In this document: in pieces, positions 1 to 10,093 of the stretch | Layout of the letters: each line of letters starts with the position of its first letter | Numbering within the stretch: position 1 is the stretch's first letter | DNA from: Desulfovibrio subterraneus | GTDB taxonomy: Bacteria; Desulfobacterota; Desulfovibrionia; Desulfovibrionales; Desulfovibrionaceae | DNA length: 64,000 nucleotides | Assembly (NCBI RefSeq): GCF_013340285.1 | Contig: NZ_BLVO01000012.1 | Coordinates: forward strand, 558,001 to 622,000 | Direction of reading: 5' to 3' | The notes under the pieces: generated by a model | Databases searched by the model: none | Told to the model about the DNA's origin: nothing | What the model saw: only the letters and a program-made list of their open reading frames with translations | Position numbers and translations under genes: made by a program

Positions 1-1
1 T

Positions 2-988
2 GCGGATAAGTACTTCTTCTTCAAACGCCAGTTGCTGTTCGCAGGGCTTGGCGGGCTGGGCATGGTGGCGCTTGCCTCCATGCCGCGCAAGCTTCTCTAT
101 CAGCTGCAGTATCCGGCGCTCGGCATAGCGCTTGTGCTGGTCATTCTTACGCTGACTCCGGTGGGCACCAATATCAACGGTGCCAGTCGATGGATATCGT
201 TTGGATTTTTTGCCGTGCAGCCCATGGAATTCGCCAAGATCGCCCTGGTGCTGTATCTGGCCTATTTCTTCAGCGCCAAGCAGGAGCTGGTAAAGACCTT
301 CTCCAAGGGGGTCATACCTCCCTTTGCCGTAACCGGCCTTTTCTGCCTGCTGTTGCTCAAGCAGCCGGACTTCGGCGCTGCCGCAATGATGGCCATGTTG
401 TTGTTCTTCATGTGTCTTGTAGGCGGAACGCGCCTTATCTATCTGGTCGCTTCCGCAGTACTGGCAGGCGGAGCAGGGTGGCTGCTCATCATGCGTTCCA
501 GCTACCGCTCGCGCCGCATGCTCGCCTTTCTCGACCCGTTCAAGGATGCGCAGGATACAGGCTATCAGCTCGTGCAGTCGCTCTTTGCCATGGGTTCCGG
601 CGGTATAGCAGGGCAGGGACTCGGCGCAAGCAAGCAGAAGCTTTTCTTCCTGCCCGAACCGCACAACGACTTCATCATGGCGGTGGTAGGCGAAGAACTG
701 GGCTTTGTGGGTGTATCCCTGTTTTTCATTATCATGGGCGTGTTCCTGTGGCGCGCCTACAGAGTGGCCTACAAGCAGGAAGACCTGCGTGACCGCCTCA
801 CCGCGTTCGGGCTGGCGCTCATTCTCACGCTCGGTGCCGTGTTCAATCTTGCCGTGGTCATGGGGGCCGCACCGCCCAAGGGTGTTGCCATGCCATTCAT
901 GAGCTACGGCGGCAGTAGCCTTCTGGCCACTTTCGCCTGTGTGGGCCTGCTGCTCAATTTTTCAAGAACGTCTGAAGGGACGGCGTAG
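2..988 (+). CDS. ftsW: Lipid II polymerase/flippase FtsW, 5' truncated by window edge
   Basis: This is a SEDS-family membrane protein of the division machinery that polymerises septal peptidoglycan from lipid II with a partner class B PBP. The frame is open to the left edge, so the true start lies outside the window and about 328 residues remain. Many hydrophobic helices are visible, together with the SEDS pattern SLFAMGSGGIAGQGLG, the GEELGF segment, and a C-terminal PFMSYGGSS motif typical of FtsW/RodA. It is followed after 3 bases by murG, so it belongs to a co-directional dcw operon. Context next to murG and murC favours FtsW over RodA. Confidence 0.95.
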   Translation, partial: ADKYFFFKRQLLFAGLGGLGMVALASMPRKLLYQLQYPALGIALVLVILTLTPVGTNINGASRWISFGFFAVQPMEFAKIALVLYLAYFFSAKQELVKTFSKGVIPPFAVTGLFCLLLLKQPDFGAAAMMAMLLFFMCLVGGTRLIYLVASAVLAGGAGWLLIMRSSYRSRRMLAFLDPFKDAQDTGYQLVQSLFAMGSGGIAGQGLGASKQKLFFLPEPHNDFIMAVVGEELGFVGVSLFFIIMGVFLWRAYRVAYKQEDLRDRLTAFGLALILTLGAVFNLAVVMGAAPPKGVAMPFMSYGGSSLLATFACVGLLLNFSRTSEGTA

Positions 989-991
989 GAT

Positions 992-2119
992 ATGCAACGC
1001 GTGATATTCACCACCGGAGGAACCGGTGGACACATCTTCCCGGCGCTGGCCGTGGCAGAGGAACTTCGGAAGCGGTTTCCCGAGGCCGAATTCCTGTTCA
1101 TAGGCGGCGAGTACGGGCCGGAGCGCGACATTGTCACGCGGGCCGGAATCGAATTCGTGGGCCTGCCCGTGCGCGGAGTGCTCGGCCGCGGTGTGCGCGC
1201 CGTGGGTGCCGTGTTCGGCCTTGCTGCTGCAACGGTGCGTGCCATGGGCATTATCGGCAGGTTCAACCCCGATGCCGTTATCGGCTTCGGCGGGTATGCC
1301 GCCTTTGCCGCATGCATGGCCGCCAAGCTGCGTGAAAAGCCGGTGGCAGTGCACGAGCAGAACAGTGTTCCCGGCCTTGCCAACAAGCTCATCGCCAAGG
1401 TGGCCGACCGCGTGTTCATTTCCATGCCTGATCCGGCGGAAAATTTTCTGCCCCGCAAAACAGTGCTGACGGGCAACCCCGTCCGCGCTGATATCAGGGC
1501 GCTGCGTGATCATTCCATGAACACGACGGGTGCGCGCCGTCTTCTCGTGGTGGGGGGCAGCCTTGGTGCCCGTGCCGTGAATACGGCGGTTATCGCCATG
1601 CTGCCTGCACTGCGTGATGCCGGTGTAACCGTGCAGCACCAGACAGGGCAGGCCGATTTCGAACGGGTTCGCACTGCCTATGCGGAAGCGGGCATGCAGG
1701 ATTGCATTGTCTCCCCGTTCATCGACGATATGGCAGCAGCCTATGCGCAGGCCGACCTTGTGCTGTGCCGTGCCGGAGCCACCACCGTGGCGGAGCTGAC
1801 CGTGGCGGGCAAGCCTGCCGTGTTCATTCCCTTTCCGCATGCCACGCACAACCATCAGGTGCACAACGCCCGCTACCTTGAGCGGCAGGGCGCGGCTCTG
1901 GTGGTTGAAGAGCGCCAGCTGGCCGAAGGTGCATCCGATTACGTGGAAATTTCAACTCTGGTTACCGAACTGATCTGCGATGCATCCCGCCTGAAAACCA
2001 TGGCGGGCGCTTCCCGCAGACAGGGATGGCCCGAAGCCGCTTCCAACGTGGCAAGCGGGCTGCTCGATATAACGCGCAAGGCGCCTCTGGCGTCTCTGGT
2101 GCATGAATACAAGAAGTAG
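992..2119 (+). CDS. murG: UDP-GlcNAc:lipid I N-acetylglucosaminyltransferase MurG
   Basis: MurG adds GlcNAc to lipid I to form lipid II at the cytoplasmic face of the membrane. The protein has 375 residues, a normal length. The N-terminal glycine-rich loop [12 protein letters not shown] is at residues 9-20, followed by [11 protein letters not shown]. The C-terminal UDP-sugar-binding part has SLGA, then [10 protein letters not shown] and the FPHATHNHQ segment. It starts 3 bases after ftsW and ends just before murC, as expected in the dcw cluster. Confidence 0.97.
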   Translation: MQRVIFTTGGTGGHIFPALAVAEELRKRFPEAEFLFIGGEYGPERDIVTRAGIEFVGLPVRGVLGRGVRAVGAVFGLAAATVRAMGIIGRFNPDAVIGFGGYAAFAACMAAKLREKPVAVHEQNSVPGLANKLIAKVADRVFISMPDPAENFLPRKTVLTGNPVRADIRALRDHSMNTTGARRLLVVGGSLGARAVNTAVIAMLPALRDAGVTVQHQTGQADFERVRTAYAEAGMQDCIVSPFIDDMAAAYAQADLVLCRAGATTVAELTVAGKPAVFIPFPHATHNHQVHNARYLERQGAALVVEERQLAEGASDYVEISTLVTELICDASRLKTMAGASRRQGWPEAASNVASGLLDITRKAPLASLVHEYKK

Positions 2120-2126
2120 GTGCGAG

Positions 2127-3488
2127 ATGATCAAGGTTCGCAAGATTCACATGGTGGGTATCGGTGGGGCAGGCATGAGCGGCATAGCCGAAGTTCTGCT
2201 CAACCTCGGCTATGAAGTGGCCGGCTCCGATATATCCGACGGCCCCGTGGTGCGTCGCCTGAAGAATCTGGGTGCTGAAATCTACATCGGCCACGGTGCC
2301 GACAATGTGACAGATGCTCAGGTACTTGTGCGTTCCTCAGCCGTGAAGGACGACAACCCCGAGGTCATTGCCGCACGTGAGAAGAAGATTCCCATCATCC
2401 CCCGTGCCGAAATGCTTGCCGAACTGATGCGCCTGCGTACCGGTCTGGCGATAGCGGGGACGCACGGCAAGACGACCACCACATCGCTCACCGCCGCCAT
2501 TTTCGATGCCGCGCAGACCGACCCCACCGTCATTATCGGCGGTCGCCTCAATGCATACGGCACCAATGCCCGTCTGGGCGAAGGGCAATTCCTGATCGCG
2601 GAAGCGGATGAATCCGACGGTTCCTTCCTCTGTCTGCTGCCCATCATGACCGTGGTGACCAACGTGGACCGCGACCACATGGACTTTTATGCCGACCAGC
2701 AGGCTATTGACGATGCCTTTGTGCAGTTCATGAACAACGTTCCCTTCTATGGTTCCAACGTTGTGTGCGGCGATGATCCCGGTGTCCGCAGGCTGCTGCC
2801 CAGAGTGAAGCGCCCTGTCATCACCTACGGCTTCGGACGCGAGAACGAAGTCAGAGCCGAGGTGCTTTCCTGCGCAGAGACAAGCCGTTTCCGCGTTGTC
2901 GTGAAGGGACGTGACATCGGTGAGGTGAATCTTTCCCAGCCCGGTCGTCACAACATCCTGAACGCACTGGGTGCCATTGGTGTGTCGCTTGAGTCAGGAA
3001 TTTCCGAAGCTGCCTGCCTTGAAGGCCTTTCCGGATTTACCGGTGTGGGCCGCCGCTTCGAACGCAAGGGTGAGCGCAACGGTGTGCTGGTGGTGGATGA
3101 TTACGGCCACCATCCTGCCGAAGTTGCCGCTACCATCGGCACCGCAAAGCAGTGTTTCCCCAACCGCAGACTTGTGGTTGCTTTCCAGCCGCACCGGTTC
3201 AGCCGCACACAGGCGCTGTTCGGTGAATTCTGCAAGGCCTTTGAAGGCGTGGACAAGCTTCTGCTTACCGAAATTTATCCTGCATCTGAAGCGCCCATTC
3301 CCGGAGTGAGCGGTCAGAGTCTGGCACAGGGCATCCGGCAGGTTTCCAATACTGATGTTCTGTATTGTCAGGATTTTCAGGCGGTATCTGATGCACTTCC
3401 GGACGTGCTGCAGCCAGGCGATCTCTTCATAACGCTTGGCGCAGGCAACATCTGGACTGTTGGCCAGAAGTATCTGGACGGAGAATAA
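2127..3488 (+). CDS. murC: UDP-N-acetylmuramate--L-alanine ligase MurC
   Basis: MurC is the ATP-dependent ligase that adds L-Ala to UDP-MurNAc, the first peptide-stem step. The start at 2127 (MIKVRKIH) is preferred over the in-frame ATG at 2103, because 2103 lies inside murG and an AGG-containing ribosome site sits about 6 bases before 2127. The resulting 453 residues match the family. The N-terminal domain carries [13 protein letters not shown]. The central ATPase loop [10 protein letters not shown] is near residue 111, and [10 protein letters not shown] and FQPHRFSRT lie in the C-terminal half. It is translationally close to murB. Confidence 0.97.
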   Translation: MIKVRKIHMVGIGGAGMSGIAEVLLNLGYEVAGSDISDGPVVRRLKNLGAEIYIGHGADNVTDAQVLVRSSAVKDDNPEVIAAREKKIPIIPRAEMLAELMRLRTGLAIAGTHGKTTTTSLTAAIFDAAQTDPTVIIGGRLNAYGTNARLGEGQFLIAEADESDGSFLCLLPIMTVVTNVDRDHMDFYADQQAIDDAFVQFMNNVPFYGSNVVCGDDPGVRRLLPRVKRPVITYGFGRENEVRAEVLSCAETSRFRVVVKGRDIGEVNLSQPGRHNILNALGAIGVSLESGISEAACLEGLSGFTGVGRRFERKGERNGVLVVDDYGHHPAEVAATIGTAKQCFPNRRLVVAFQPHRFSRTQALFGEFCKAFEGVDKLLLTEIYPASEAPIPGVSGQSLAQGIRQVSNTDVLYCQDFQAVSDALPDVLQPGDLFITLGAGNIWTVGQKYLDGE

Positions 3489-3492
3489 CAGT

Positions 3493-4395
3493 ATGTCGCT
3501 GGCTCTTCTGCAAGGTCCCAGTCTCAGGGAACGCACCACACTCCGGCTTGGCGGTACCGCCATGGCAGAAGTGGTCATCGGTTGCGCCCGTGACTGTGAT
3601 GCCTTGCCGCAGACATTGCAACGCCTTGGCGGTACGCCTCTGGTGCTTGGCTATGGCAGCAATATTCTGGCCAGTGACGGAGAATTGCCCTTTGTCGTGG
3701 TCAATCCTGCAGTCATGGATGCCCCGAAGGTTGTCGGTGAAGACGCATCCGGCGTGCTTGTACGCGTGGGAGCAGGATTCAGACTGCCGCGATTGCTCGG
3801 CTGGCTGTGTTCGTCAGGTCTGACGGGACTGGAAGGGCTGGCAGGAATTCCCGGAACCGTTGGTGGTGCCGTGGCAATGAATGCGGGGTCCTACGGGTGT
3901 GAAACCGGTTCGCGACTGGTGAGTGCGACGGTTTTTGATGTCGCGAATGGTGTGCGGACTCTTATGCGTGATGCACTGCATTTCGCGTACAGACATTTTT
4001 CAGTGAAAGAGACTGATGATGTATCTGCTTCCCTTTCTCCCGTTATCATTCTGGACGCAACATTCCGTCTTGAAGTCGGATCGAGGGACTGTATTCACAC
4101 TGTAATGCAGACAAACTACGCAAAGAAAAAAGCAACGCAACCAGTTACAGCCTATAGTGCCGGTTGTGTATTCAAAAATCCTACGCAAGAAGCAAGCGCA
4201 GGAAAGATTTTAGACAGTCTTGGATTTAAGGGAAAAAGATATGGTGGCATGGCATTTTCTGAAATGCATGCTAATTTTCTCATCAACACAGGTGATGGGA
4301 CAAGTGAAGAAGCAAAGTATCTTTTATCAAATGCGCAGGAAAAAGTAAAGAAAGAAACGGGATATTCCCTTGAACTGGAAGTAAGAATCATCTGA
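3493..4395 (+). CDS. murB: UDP-N-acetylenolpyruvoylglucosamine reductase MurB
   Basis: MurB is an FAD/NADPH enzyme that makes UDP-MurNAc. The start at 3493 (MSLALLQGPS) has GGAG upstream, and the longer open frame from 3436 overlaps murC. The protein has 300 residues. FAD-domain motifs LVLGYGSN and AGIPGTVGGAVAMNAGSYG are visible, and the C-terminal substrate domain has YSAGCVFKNP and the HANFLINTGDG region. From about base 3990 the composition becomes much more AT-rich than in the first half of the gene, while the protein stays a normal MurB. It shares one base with ftsQ (TGATG). Confidence 0.96.
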   Translation: MSLALLQGPSLRERTTLRLGGTAMAEVVIGCARDCDALPQTLQRLGGTPLVLGYGSNILASDGELPFVVVNPAVMDAPKVVGEDASGVLVRVGAGFRLPRLLGWLCSSGLTGLEGLAGIPGTVGGAVAMNAGSYGCETGSRLVSATVFDVANGVRTLMRDALHFAYRHFSVKETDDVSASLSPVIILDATFRLEVGSRDCIHTVMQTNYAKKKATQPVTAYSAGCVFKNPTQEASAGKILDSLGFKGKRYGGMAFSEMHANFLINTGDGTSEEAKYLLSNAQEKVKKETGYSLELEVRII

Positions 4396-5240
4396 TGGCC
4401 AGGGTTGCTGCAATCAAAAAAAAGCGTGCGCCGATAAGTATCTCCGGCAACACGTACACAAGGTCAAAAACCAGGAAGCCCAGTAATAGAAAGTTTCCTA
4501 ATTTGTGGCCTTGGGTGCTTACACTGTTTACTTCTTTCCTGTTTATTGTTATTCTCAGTGTCGCATTGCTCTATTTATACCGTTTCTTCACAGTTAGTGA
4601 ATACTTTGCCGTGAAGGATGTACAGGTGGCGGGAAATGTTCGCCTCGGAAGCGCTGAAATTCAAAAGCTTGCCGAGATAAGCCCCGGAATGAACAGTCTG
4701 GCTGTACGCATGGGGGCGGTGGAAGCCCGCCTGCTCGACAATCCCTGGATCGCGGGTGTGTCGGTGAAGCGTGAACTGCCCGGCAGCTTCTACATAACGG
4801 TGCGCGAACGGGTACCCCGCTACTGGGGAAGGCGTGATGACAAGGTGGTGTATCTCGACAGTCGCGGAGACATTATCTGCGAGGTGGAGCCCGCCAAGTT
4901 CACATCGCTGCCTTTCCTCTCGGTAGATCCGGGAATGGAGCCCTGGTTCGGGTTGCTGCCCGACATGGTGGGGTCGCTGGAAACGGCAAGTCTGCCATTG
5001 GATGTGAATAACGCCGCATGGGTTCGGCTCAGCAGAAGTGGGGGGATGGAGCTGTTTCTGGAGAATGCGGACATGACCCTTGGCATAGGGGTCGAGGACT
5101 GGACCACAAACCTGAACCGGCTGGCTCTTGTTTTGGGGGATTTGAGCAGGAGGGGCGAACTGAAGTATGTTCGGTCGGTAAAGGTGGATGGTGACAGTGT
5201 TTGGGTTGAGGCGGCACGTTCTCCTGCCGCAGATAGATAA
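4395..5240 (+). CDS. ftsQ: Cell division protein FtsQ (POTRA, bitopic)
   Basis: FtsQ is an inner-membrane protein that links early and late divisome proteins through FtsB/FtsL. The 281 residues start with a basic cytoplasmic tail rich in Lys/Arg. One membrane segment lies at about residues 36-63. A POTRA domain follows (FAVKDVQVAGNVR, then ISPGMNSLAVRMGAVEARLLD as the typical continuation), and the FtsQ domain includes VRERVPRYWG. The ATG overlaps the murB stop by one base, which suggests translational coupling. The first 220 bases are AT-rich like the end of murB; the rest returns to the local GC-rich style. Confidence 0.93.
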   Translation: MARVAAIKKKRAPISISGNTYTRSKTRKPSNRKFPNLWPWVLTLFTSFLFIVILSVALLYLYRFFTVSEYFAVKDVQVAGNVRLGSAEIQKLAEISPGMNSLAVRMGAVEARLLDNPWIAGVSVKRELPGSFYITVRERVPRYWGRRDDKVVYLDSRGDIICEVEPAKFTSLPFLSVDPGMEPWFGLLPDMVGSLETASLPLDVNNAAWVRLSRSGGMELFLENADMTLGIGVEDWTTNLNRLALVLGDLSRRGELKYVRSVKVDGDSVWVEAARSPAADR

Positions 5241-5261
5241 TGAATTTCGGAGGTATGCAGT

Positions 5262-6488
5262 ATGGGCAAGTCTGATCTGATAGTGGGACTCGATATCGGG
5301 ACCACGAAAATCTGCGCCGTGGTGGGCGAGCCCACTCCTGACGGTGTGGACATCGTCGGCATCGGCACTGCTCCCTCCACGGGTCTGCGCAAGGGTGTTG
5401 TCGTCAACATCGAGCAGACCGTGCAGTCCATCAAGAAGGCGCTTGAAGAAGCTGAACTCATGGCAGGCTGCGAGATCCGCTCCGTCTATGCCGGAATTGC
5501 GGGCAGTCATATCAAGGGCTTCAACAGCCACGGCGTTATTGCGGTCAAGGGCGGCGAAGTCGGCCCCAAAGATGTGGAGCGCGTGCTGGATGCGGCCAAG
5601 GCTGTGGCCATTCCGCTCGACCGGGAGGTCATCCACATCCTTCCGCAGGAATACATTGTGGACGACCAGCGCGGCATTGCCGATCCGCTCGGCATGGCCG
5701 GTGTACGTCTCGAAGTGAAGGTGCATATAGTCACCGGCGCGGTGACAAGCGCCCAGAACATCGTGCGTTCCTGCCATCGCAGCGGTCTTGATGTTTCCGA
5801 TATCGTGCTTGAGGCGCTGGCTTCTTCCAAAGCCGTGCTGACGGAAGAAGAGCGCGAAATAGGCGTTGCTCTGGTGGACCTTGGCGGCGGCACGACGGAT
5901 ATCGCCGTCTTCGCCAACGACTCCATCAAGCACACAGGGGTGCTGGCTCTTGGCGGGCAGAACCTGACCAACGATATCGCCTTCGGCCTGCGCACCCCCA
6001 TGGTAAGCGCCGAAAAGATAAAGACCCGGTATGGCTGCGCACTTGCCGAACTTGTGCGCGGCGATGAAACCATAGAGGTCTCCAGCGTGGGCGACCGTGA
6101 GCCCCGCAAGCTTTCCCGTCAGGTACTGGCGGAAATATGTGAACCGCGCATGGAAGAGATTCTGTCCCTCGTGGATCAGGAACTCGTCCGTTCCGGATAC
6201 AAGAACCTTATCGGTGCAGGCGTGGTGCTCACTGGCGGCACGGCGCTTATTGACGGATGCCAGGAACTTGGTGAACAAATCTTCAACTTGCCCACGCGGA
6301 TTGGCTATCCGCGCAATGTGGGCGGCCTGAAGGATGTAGTGAACAGCCCCAAGTACGCCACCGCGGTTGGTCTCCTGCGGTATGGCGCGGAAAAGGAAGG
6401 CTTGGAGCTGAAATTCCGCATTCGCGACGGCAATGTCTTCAACCGGGTCCTGTCCCGGATGAAGAAGTGGTTCTCGGATGTGTCCTAG
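5262..6488 (+). CDS. ftsA: Cell division ATPase FtsA
   Basis: FtsA is an actin-like ATPase that tethers FtsZ to the membrane. The protein has 408 residues. The phosphate-1 motif GLDIGTTKICAVVG is at residues 9-22. The 1C domain follows, then DLGGGTTDIAVF near residue 206 and GGTALIDG near 328. The C-terminal end (NRVLSRMKKWFSDVS) is a typical amphipathic membrane-targeting helix. A GGAGG ribosome site precedes the ATG. It lies between ftsQ and ftsZ. Confidence 0.97.
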   Translation: MGKSDLIVGLDIGTTKICAVVGEPTPDGVDIVGIGTAPSTGLRKGVVVNIEQTVQSIKKALEEAELMAGCEIRSVYAGIAGSHIKGFNSHGVIAVKGGEVGPKDVERVLDAAKAVAIPLDREVIHILPQEYIVDDQRGIADPLGMAGVRLEVKVHIVTGAVTSAQNIVRSCHRSGLDVSDIVLEALASSKAVLTEEEREIGVALVDLGGGTTDIAVFANDSIKHTGVLALGGQNLTNDIAFGLRTPMVSAEKIKTRYGCALAELVRGDETIEVSSVGDREPRKLSRQVLAEICEPRMEEILSLVDQELVRSGYKNLIGAGVVLTGGTALIDGCQELGEQIFNLPTRIGYPRNVGGLKDVVNSPKYATAVGLLRYGAEKEGLELKFRIRDGNVFNRVLSRMKKWFSDVS

Positions 6489-6572
6489 GCGTTTCCGAGA
6501 ACTGATTCCTGTATGGTCTACACGTTTAAGGTCTACATTGTTGAACTGAGTATCGGTTAAAGGAGAGGCGAA

Positions 6573-7961
6573 ATGGAATTCATGGAAATTGAAAACGACA
6601 GCATGGCGAAAATAAAAGTCATAGGTGTCGGTGGTGGTGGCGGGAATGCCGTCAACAACATGATCAGCTCGGTACTGCGCGGCGTTACCTTTATCACGGC
6701 AAACACCGACGTGCAGGCTCTCAACAACTCGCAGGCTGAATACAAGATTCAGCTGGGTGACAAGCTCACCAAGGGCCTTGGCGCAGGCGCCAACCCCGCA
6801 GTCGGCCGCGATGCCGCTCTGGAATCCATCGAGCAGATCCGTGCCGCCATCGGCGAAGCAGACATGGTCTTTGTTACCGCAGGCATGGGCGGCGGCACCG
6901 GCACCGGTGCAGCACCCGTTATCGCACAGGTAGCCAAGGAAATGGGCGCGCTCACCGTTGGCGTTGTGACCAAGCCTTTCTTCTTCGAAGGCAAGAAGCG
7001 TCTTGAAGCAGCCGAAGCCGGTATTGAAGAGTTCCGTCAGCACGTGGACTCCCTCATCACCATCCCCAACGACCGACTGCTGTCTCTGGCCGCCAAAAAA
7101 GCCACCTTCGTGGAAATGCTGAAGAAGGCCGACGAAATTCTGTATTTTGCAGTGAAGGGCATCTCTGACCTCATCATGGTTCCCGGTCTCATCAACCTTG
7201 ACTTCGCGGACGTGAAGGCAGTGATGGGCGAATCCGGTCTCGCCATGATGGGTGCAGGCAGCGCCACCGGCGAAGCCCGCGCCCGCGAGGCAGCCATGAA
7301 GGCCATTACCAGCCCGCTTCTGGAAGATGTATCCATCGACGGCGCACGCGGTGTTCTCATGAACATCACCTGCTCCTCCGATCTGACCATCGAAGAGGTT
7401 TCCGAGGCCGCAGGCGCCATTCAGGAAGCCGCCCATGAAGAGGCACGCATCTTCTTCGGTACCGTTTTCGATGACAACATCGGCGACGAAATGCGCATTA
7501 CCGTTATTGCCACCGGCATCGACACTTCCCGTGCAGAAACGCAGGGCAGCGGCAGCCGGACCATGGTTTCCGGCGGCGGAAGCAAGGTGACTCCCATGCG
7601 CAACAGCGCGCCCAAGGCAGCACCCGCTCCGCGTGCGCAGCAGATTCAGCCTCAGGTTGCCACACGTCCTGCCCAGCCCGCAGCTCAGCCCATGGGGCAT
7701 AGCATGGGCCATTCCGCAGGACAGGCCATGGCTCCTCAGGCCCGTCGTGCGCAGGAAGTGATCACCCGTCCTGCACCCGCGCGCGGACTTGGCAATTTCA
7801 GTGAAGAAGATCGCAATATCCCCGCATATCTGCGTCGTCAGGGACAGGTTGCCCAGACTGCACAGCAGGCAGCCAATGTACATAATCCCGGCGAAGACGA
7901 CTTCGTATTCGATGAGGATGAGTTCGAGATTCCGTCTTTCATCCGCAAACAGGCGGATTAG
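6573..7961 (+). CDS. ftsZ: Cell division tubulin FtsZ
   Basis: FtsZ is the GTPase that forms the division ring. The protein has 462 residues, longer than the roughly 380 of common forms, because of a Pro/Ala/Gln-rich linker at about residues 320-430. The N-terminal [13 protein letters not shown] loop and the tubulin signature [13 protein letters not shown] (about residues 106-118) are intact. The end EIPSFIRKQ is the conserved peptide that binds FtsA. AAAGGAGAGG before the ATG is a strong ribosome site; a second ATG three codons later is an alternative. It is the last gene of the dcw block here. Confidence 0.97.
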   Translation: MEFMEIENDSMAKIKVIGVGGGGGNAVNNMISSVLRGVTFITANTDVQALNNSQAEYKIQLGDKLTKGLGAGANPAVGRDAALESIEQIRAAIGEADMVFVTAGMGGGTGTGAAPVIAQVAKEMGALTVGVVTKPFFFEGKKRLEAAEAGIEEFRQHVDSLITIPNDRLLSLAAKKATFVEMLKKADEILYFAVKGISDLIMVPGLINLDFADVKAVMGESGLAMMGAGSATGEARAREAAMKAITSPLLEDVSIDGARGVLMNITCSSDLTIEEVSEAAGAIQEAAHEEARIFFGTVFDDNIGDEMRITVIATGIDTSRAETQGSGSRTMVSGGGSKVTPMRNSAPKAAPAPRAQQIQPQVATRPAQPAAQPMGHSMGHSAGQAMAPQARRAQEVITRPAPARGLGNFSEEDRNIPAYLRRQGQVAQTAQQAANVHNPGEDDFVFDEDEFEIPSFIRKQAD

Positions 7962-8251
7962 GCAGGGAATTTGAAGCACAGCGTCTGCCCGTCGGATTAT
8001 ACTCCGGCAGCGGGCGCATAGAAGGTGTGGTTTGCCGCTGCGGTCTTCTGTTGACGAAGCCGTGGCCTAGCCGCCCTTTGCAGACTGTTGTTCTCCGGCA
8101 GTGGGTATTGTCCGTGCCGGTGGATACACGATGCCGCGTGATAGGGCTACGCCATAGCCCTTCTGTTCCGGGGGGAACACGACGCGGCAGCACACAATAG
8201 GTAGACCCTGTGACCAGGTTTGGAACTACGCCTCTCCTTCCCTGCTCACAG
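7962..8251 (+). ncRNA. Candidate structured non-coding RNA after ftsZ
   Basis: No convincing ORF lies here, but the sequence folds by eye. A closing stem GCAGGGAA (7962-7969) pairs perfectly with TTCCCTGC (8238-8245). Inside it are a hairpin around 7987-8018 (GCCCG/CGGGC extended by TCGGA/TCCGG), a CCGGCA/TGCCGG hairpin in the 8095-8125 stretch, and a three-way junction. The junction is TGCCGCGT paired to ACGCGGCA, enclosing AGGGCTA/TAGCCCT and GTTCC/GGAAC hairpins. A run of six T follows the closing stem, then a strong terminator. It could be a long ftsZ 3' UTR. RNase P, tmRNA and SRP RNA signatures are absent; 6S RNA cannot be excluded. Confidence 0.55.
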
Positions 8252-8257
8252 TTTTTT

Positions 8258-8288
8258 AAAAGGCCGCTCCACAGGGGGGCGGCCTTTT
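8258..8288. terminator. Bidirectional intrinsic terminator
   Basis: AAAAGGCCGC (8258-8267) pairs with GCGGCCTTTT (8279-8288), so both strands end in a T tract. It would stop the ftsZ/structured-RNA transcript and transcription from the leftward thioesterase gene. The 190 bases between it and 8481 show no feature I can support. Confidence 0.85.
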
Positions 8289-8480
8289 ATCATTGGTAAT
8301 GTGGAATATCGGGTCTGCAGGCGGCGGGTATGTCCTGATGGGTGAGTGTATGATTGGACGGCTGAAGATGATCTGCTGCGAACCGCCCTCAAAACGGATC
8401 AGAGTAAGCAGCTACCCGGATGTTAGCCGTTGTGAGCTTGGCGCGAGCCGTATGGGATCAGACTGCTTTCAGGCTGCAGG

Positions 8481-8918
8481 TCAGCTCGGTGCTCCGACAC
8501 GCTTGACGTAATAGACGGCACGGCCTTCGGCAATCTGCGTATCGGGCATGGAGGCGGAGGTCACGCGTATGTGCACGTTGGCAATGCGGTTGCCGAGCAT
8601 GCGCACATCGCCTTCCGCCACAAGATCTTCAAAAGGGGCAGGGCGCTGGTAATCCACACGCATGTCTATGGTGGCCGTCTTGTCCTCGGGGCCAAAGTGG
8701 GTCCACAGGGCAACAGCACCGCAAATGTCCACCAGCAGGGCGGTTATGCCCCCGTGCAACACGCCGCGCATTTCGTTCCCGTTAAAATCCTCCCGGTAGG
8801 GGAGGCACACCTTGGCATACCCGGGGCGAACATCGAGCACCTTCACGCCGAGAAAACGGTGGAAGGGAATCTTCTCTTCAACGAAACTGATGAGATCTTT
8901 GTGGACTGTGCTGTTCAT
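8481..8918 (-). CDS. PaaI-type hotdog acyl-CoA thioesterase
   Basis: This is a small single-domain hotdog-fold protein that probably hydrolyses acyl-CoA thioesters. The signature is NEMRGVLHGGITALLVDICGA in the hotdog helix, followed by TIDMRVDYQRPAP in the strands. I place the start at 8918 (MNSTVHKD, 145 residues). The longer ATG at 8981 falls inside the loop of the gap terminator and would translate that hairpin. No strong ribosome site is visible. It stands alone after gap. The substrate is not evident. Confidence 0.8.
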   Translation of the reverse strand: MNSTVHKDLISFVEEKIPFHRFLGVKVLDVRPGYAKVCLPYREDFNGNEMRGVLHGGITALLVDICGAVALWTHFGPEDKTATIDMRVDYQRPAPFEDLVAEGDVRMLGNRIANVHIRVTSASMPDTQIAEGRAVYYVKRVGAPS

Positions 8919-8968
8919 GGGTTGGGATGTATACGTATTTGCAGGAAGATGGAAGAGGGCGGCAACGC

Positions 8969-8994
8969 AAAAGGGAGGCACATGGCCTCCCTTT
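8969..8994 (-). terminator. Intrinsic terminator of gap
   Basis: AAAGGGAGGC pairs with GCCTCCCTTT around the loop ACATG. On the minus strand it is followed by a short T run. It lies 25 bases after the gap stop codon. Confidence 0.8.
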
Positions 8995-9018
8995 GTATTG
9001 TAATCATATGGCCGCAGG

Positions 9019-10038
9019 CTACATGCCCTTGGCAGCCATCATGGCGATCAGGTCGCCCACGCGGCAGGAATAGCCCCACTCGTTGTCGTACCACGAATAG
9101 ATTTTGGCCATGTTGCCGGACTGCATCATGGTGAAGTCCGCTTCCACGATGGAGGAACGCGGATCTCCGATGAAGTCGGAAGATACCAGCGGCTCTTCCG
9201 AGTACCCCAGAATACCCTTCAGCGGGCCTTCTGCTGCGGCTTTGAGCACGGCGCGAAGGTCTTCAGTGGTCGTGTCCTTTTCAAGCTCGCAGACGAAGTC
9301 AACGAGCGAAACCGTGGGGGTGGGAACGCGGACGGAGTAGCCCGAGAACTTGCCCTTCATTTCAGGAATGACCAGGGCAACGGCTTTCGCTGCGCCTGTT
9401 GAGGTGGGAATCATGTTGCAGGCGGCTGCCCGTGCGCGACGCAGGTCGGAGTGGGGCAGGTCGAGAATGCGCTGGTCGTTGGTGTATGAGTGGATGGTGG
9501 TCATCACACCCTTTCTGATGCCGTACGTTTCGTGCACTACCTTCACGACAGGGGCAAGGCAGTTCGTGGTGCACGATGCGTTGGAAATGATGTGGTGCTT
9601 GGCAGGGTCATATGCCTTGTCGTTAACACCCATGACGATGGTGATGTCTTCTTCCTTGGCGGGGGCAGAGATGATGACCTTCTTGGCACCGGCTTCAATA
9701 TGCATGGCCGCCTTGGGGCCGGTGCGGAAGATACCCGTGGATTCCACCACCACGTCCACCTTTTCGGCACCCCACGGAATGAGGCGCGGGTCGCGCTCGG
9801 CAAAGTTCTTCACCTTGAAGTCGTCGCCCACAATAATCATGTCGCCGTCCACGCTCACCTTGGGCTCAAAGGGGCCGTAGCTGGTGTCGTGCGCCAGCAG
9901 ATGCGCGTTGGTCTTGATATCGAAAAGGTCGTTCACGGCCACCACTTCAATGGTGTCCCGATGATATTTCCATATGGATCTGAGAACCTGGCGACCAATG
10001 CGGCCAAAGCCGTTGATGCCTACACGTACTTTACTCAT
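9019..10038 (-). CDS. gap: Type I glyceraldehyde-3-phosphate dehydrogenase
   Basis: This is the NAD-dependent glycolytic/gluconeogenic dehydrogenase. The protein has 339 residues and a complete fold. The Rossmann start is [10 protein letters not shown], the catalytic Cys lies in SNASCTTNC near residue 155, the active-site His is in [10 protein letters not shown], and the end has WYDNEWGYS. The GAF-domain gene is transcribed toward it in the same direction, 55 bases upstream. GGAGGATAGC before the ATG is a clear ribosome site. Confidence 0.97.
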   Translation of the reverse strand: MSKVRVGINGFGRIGRQVLRSIWKYHRDTIEVVAVNDLFDIKTNAHLLAHDTSYGPFEPKVSVDGDMIIVGDDFKVKNFAERDPRLIPWGAEKVDVVVESTGIFRTGPKAAMHIEAGAKKVIISAPAKEEDITIVMGVNDKAYDPAKHHIISNASCTTNCLAPVVKVVHETYGIRKGVMTTIHSYTNDQRILDLPHSDLRRARAAACNMIPTSTGAAKAVALVIPEMKGKFSGYSVRVPTPTVSLVDFVCELEKDTTTEDLRAVLKAAAEGPLKGILGYSEEPLVSSDFIGDPRSSIVEADFTMMQSGNMAKIYSWYDNEWGYSCRVGDLIAMMAAKGM

Positions 10039-10093
10039 GCTATCCTCCGCTCGCGATATGTCGCGTTAGTGGTAATGTTCAGGTGCGTCAGGG

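Noticed and set aside
4575-7979. A 1134-codon open frame on the minus strand across ftsQ, ftsA and ftsZ
   Set aside because: It is the antisense shadow of the three division genes, His/Cys/Gly-rich with no domain, a common artefact in GC-rich genes.
7962-8251. RNase P RNA, tmRNA or SRP RNA
   Set aside because: The conserved RNase P core, the tmRNA T-arm and start, and the SRP tetraloop sequence were looked for and not found on either strand.
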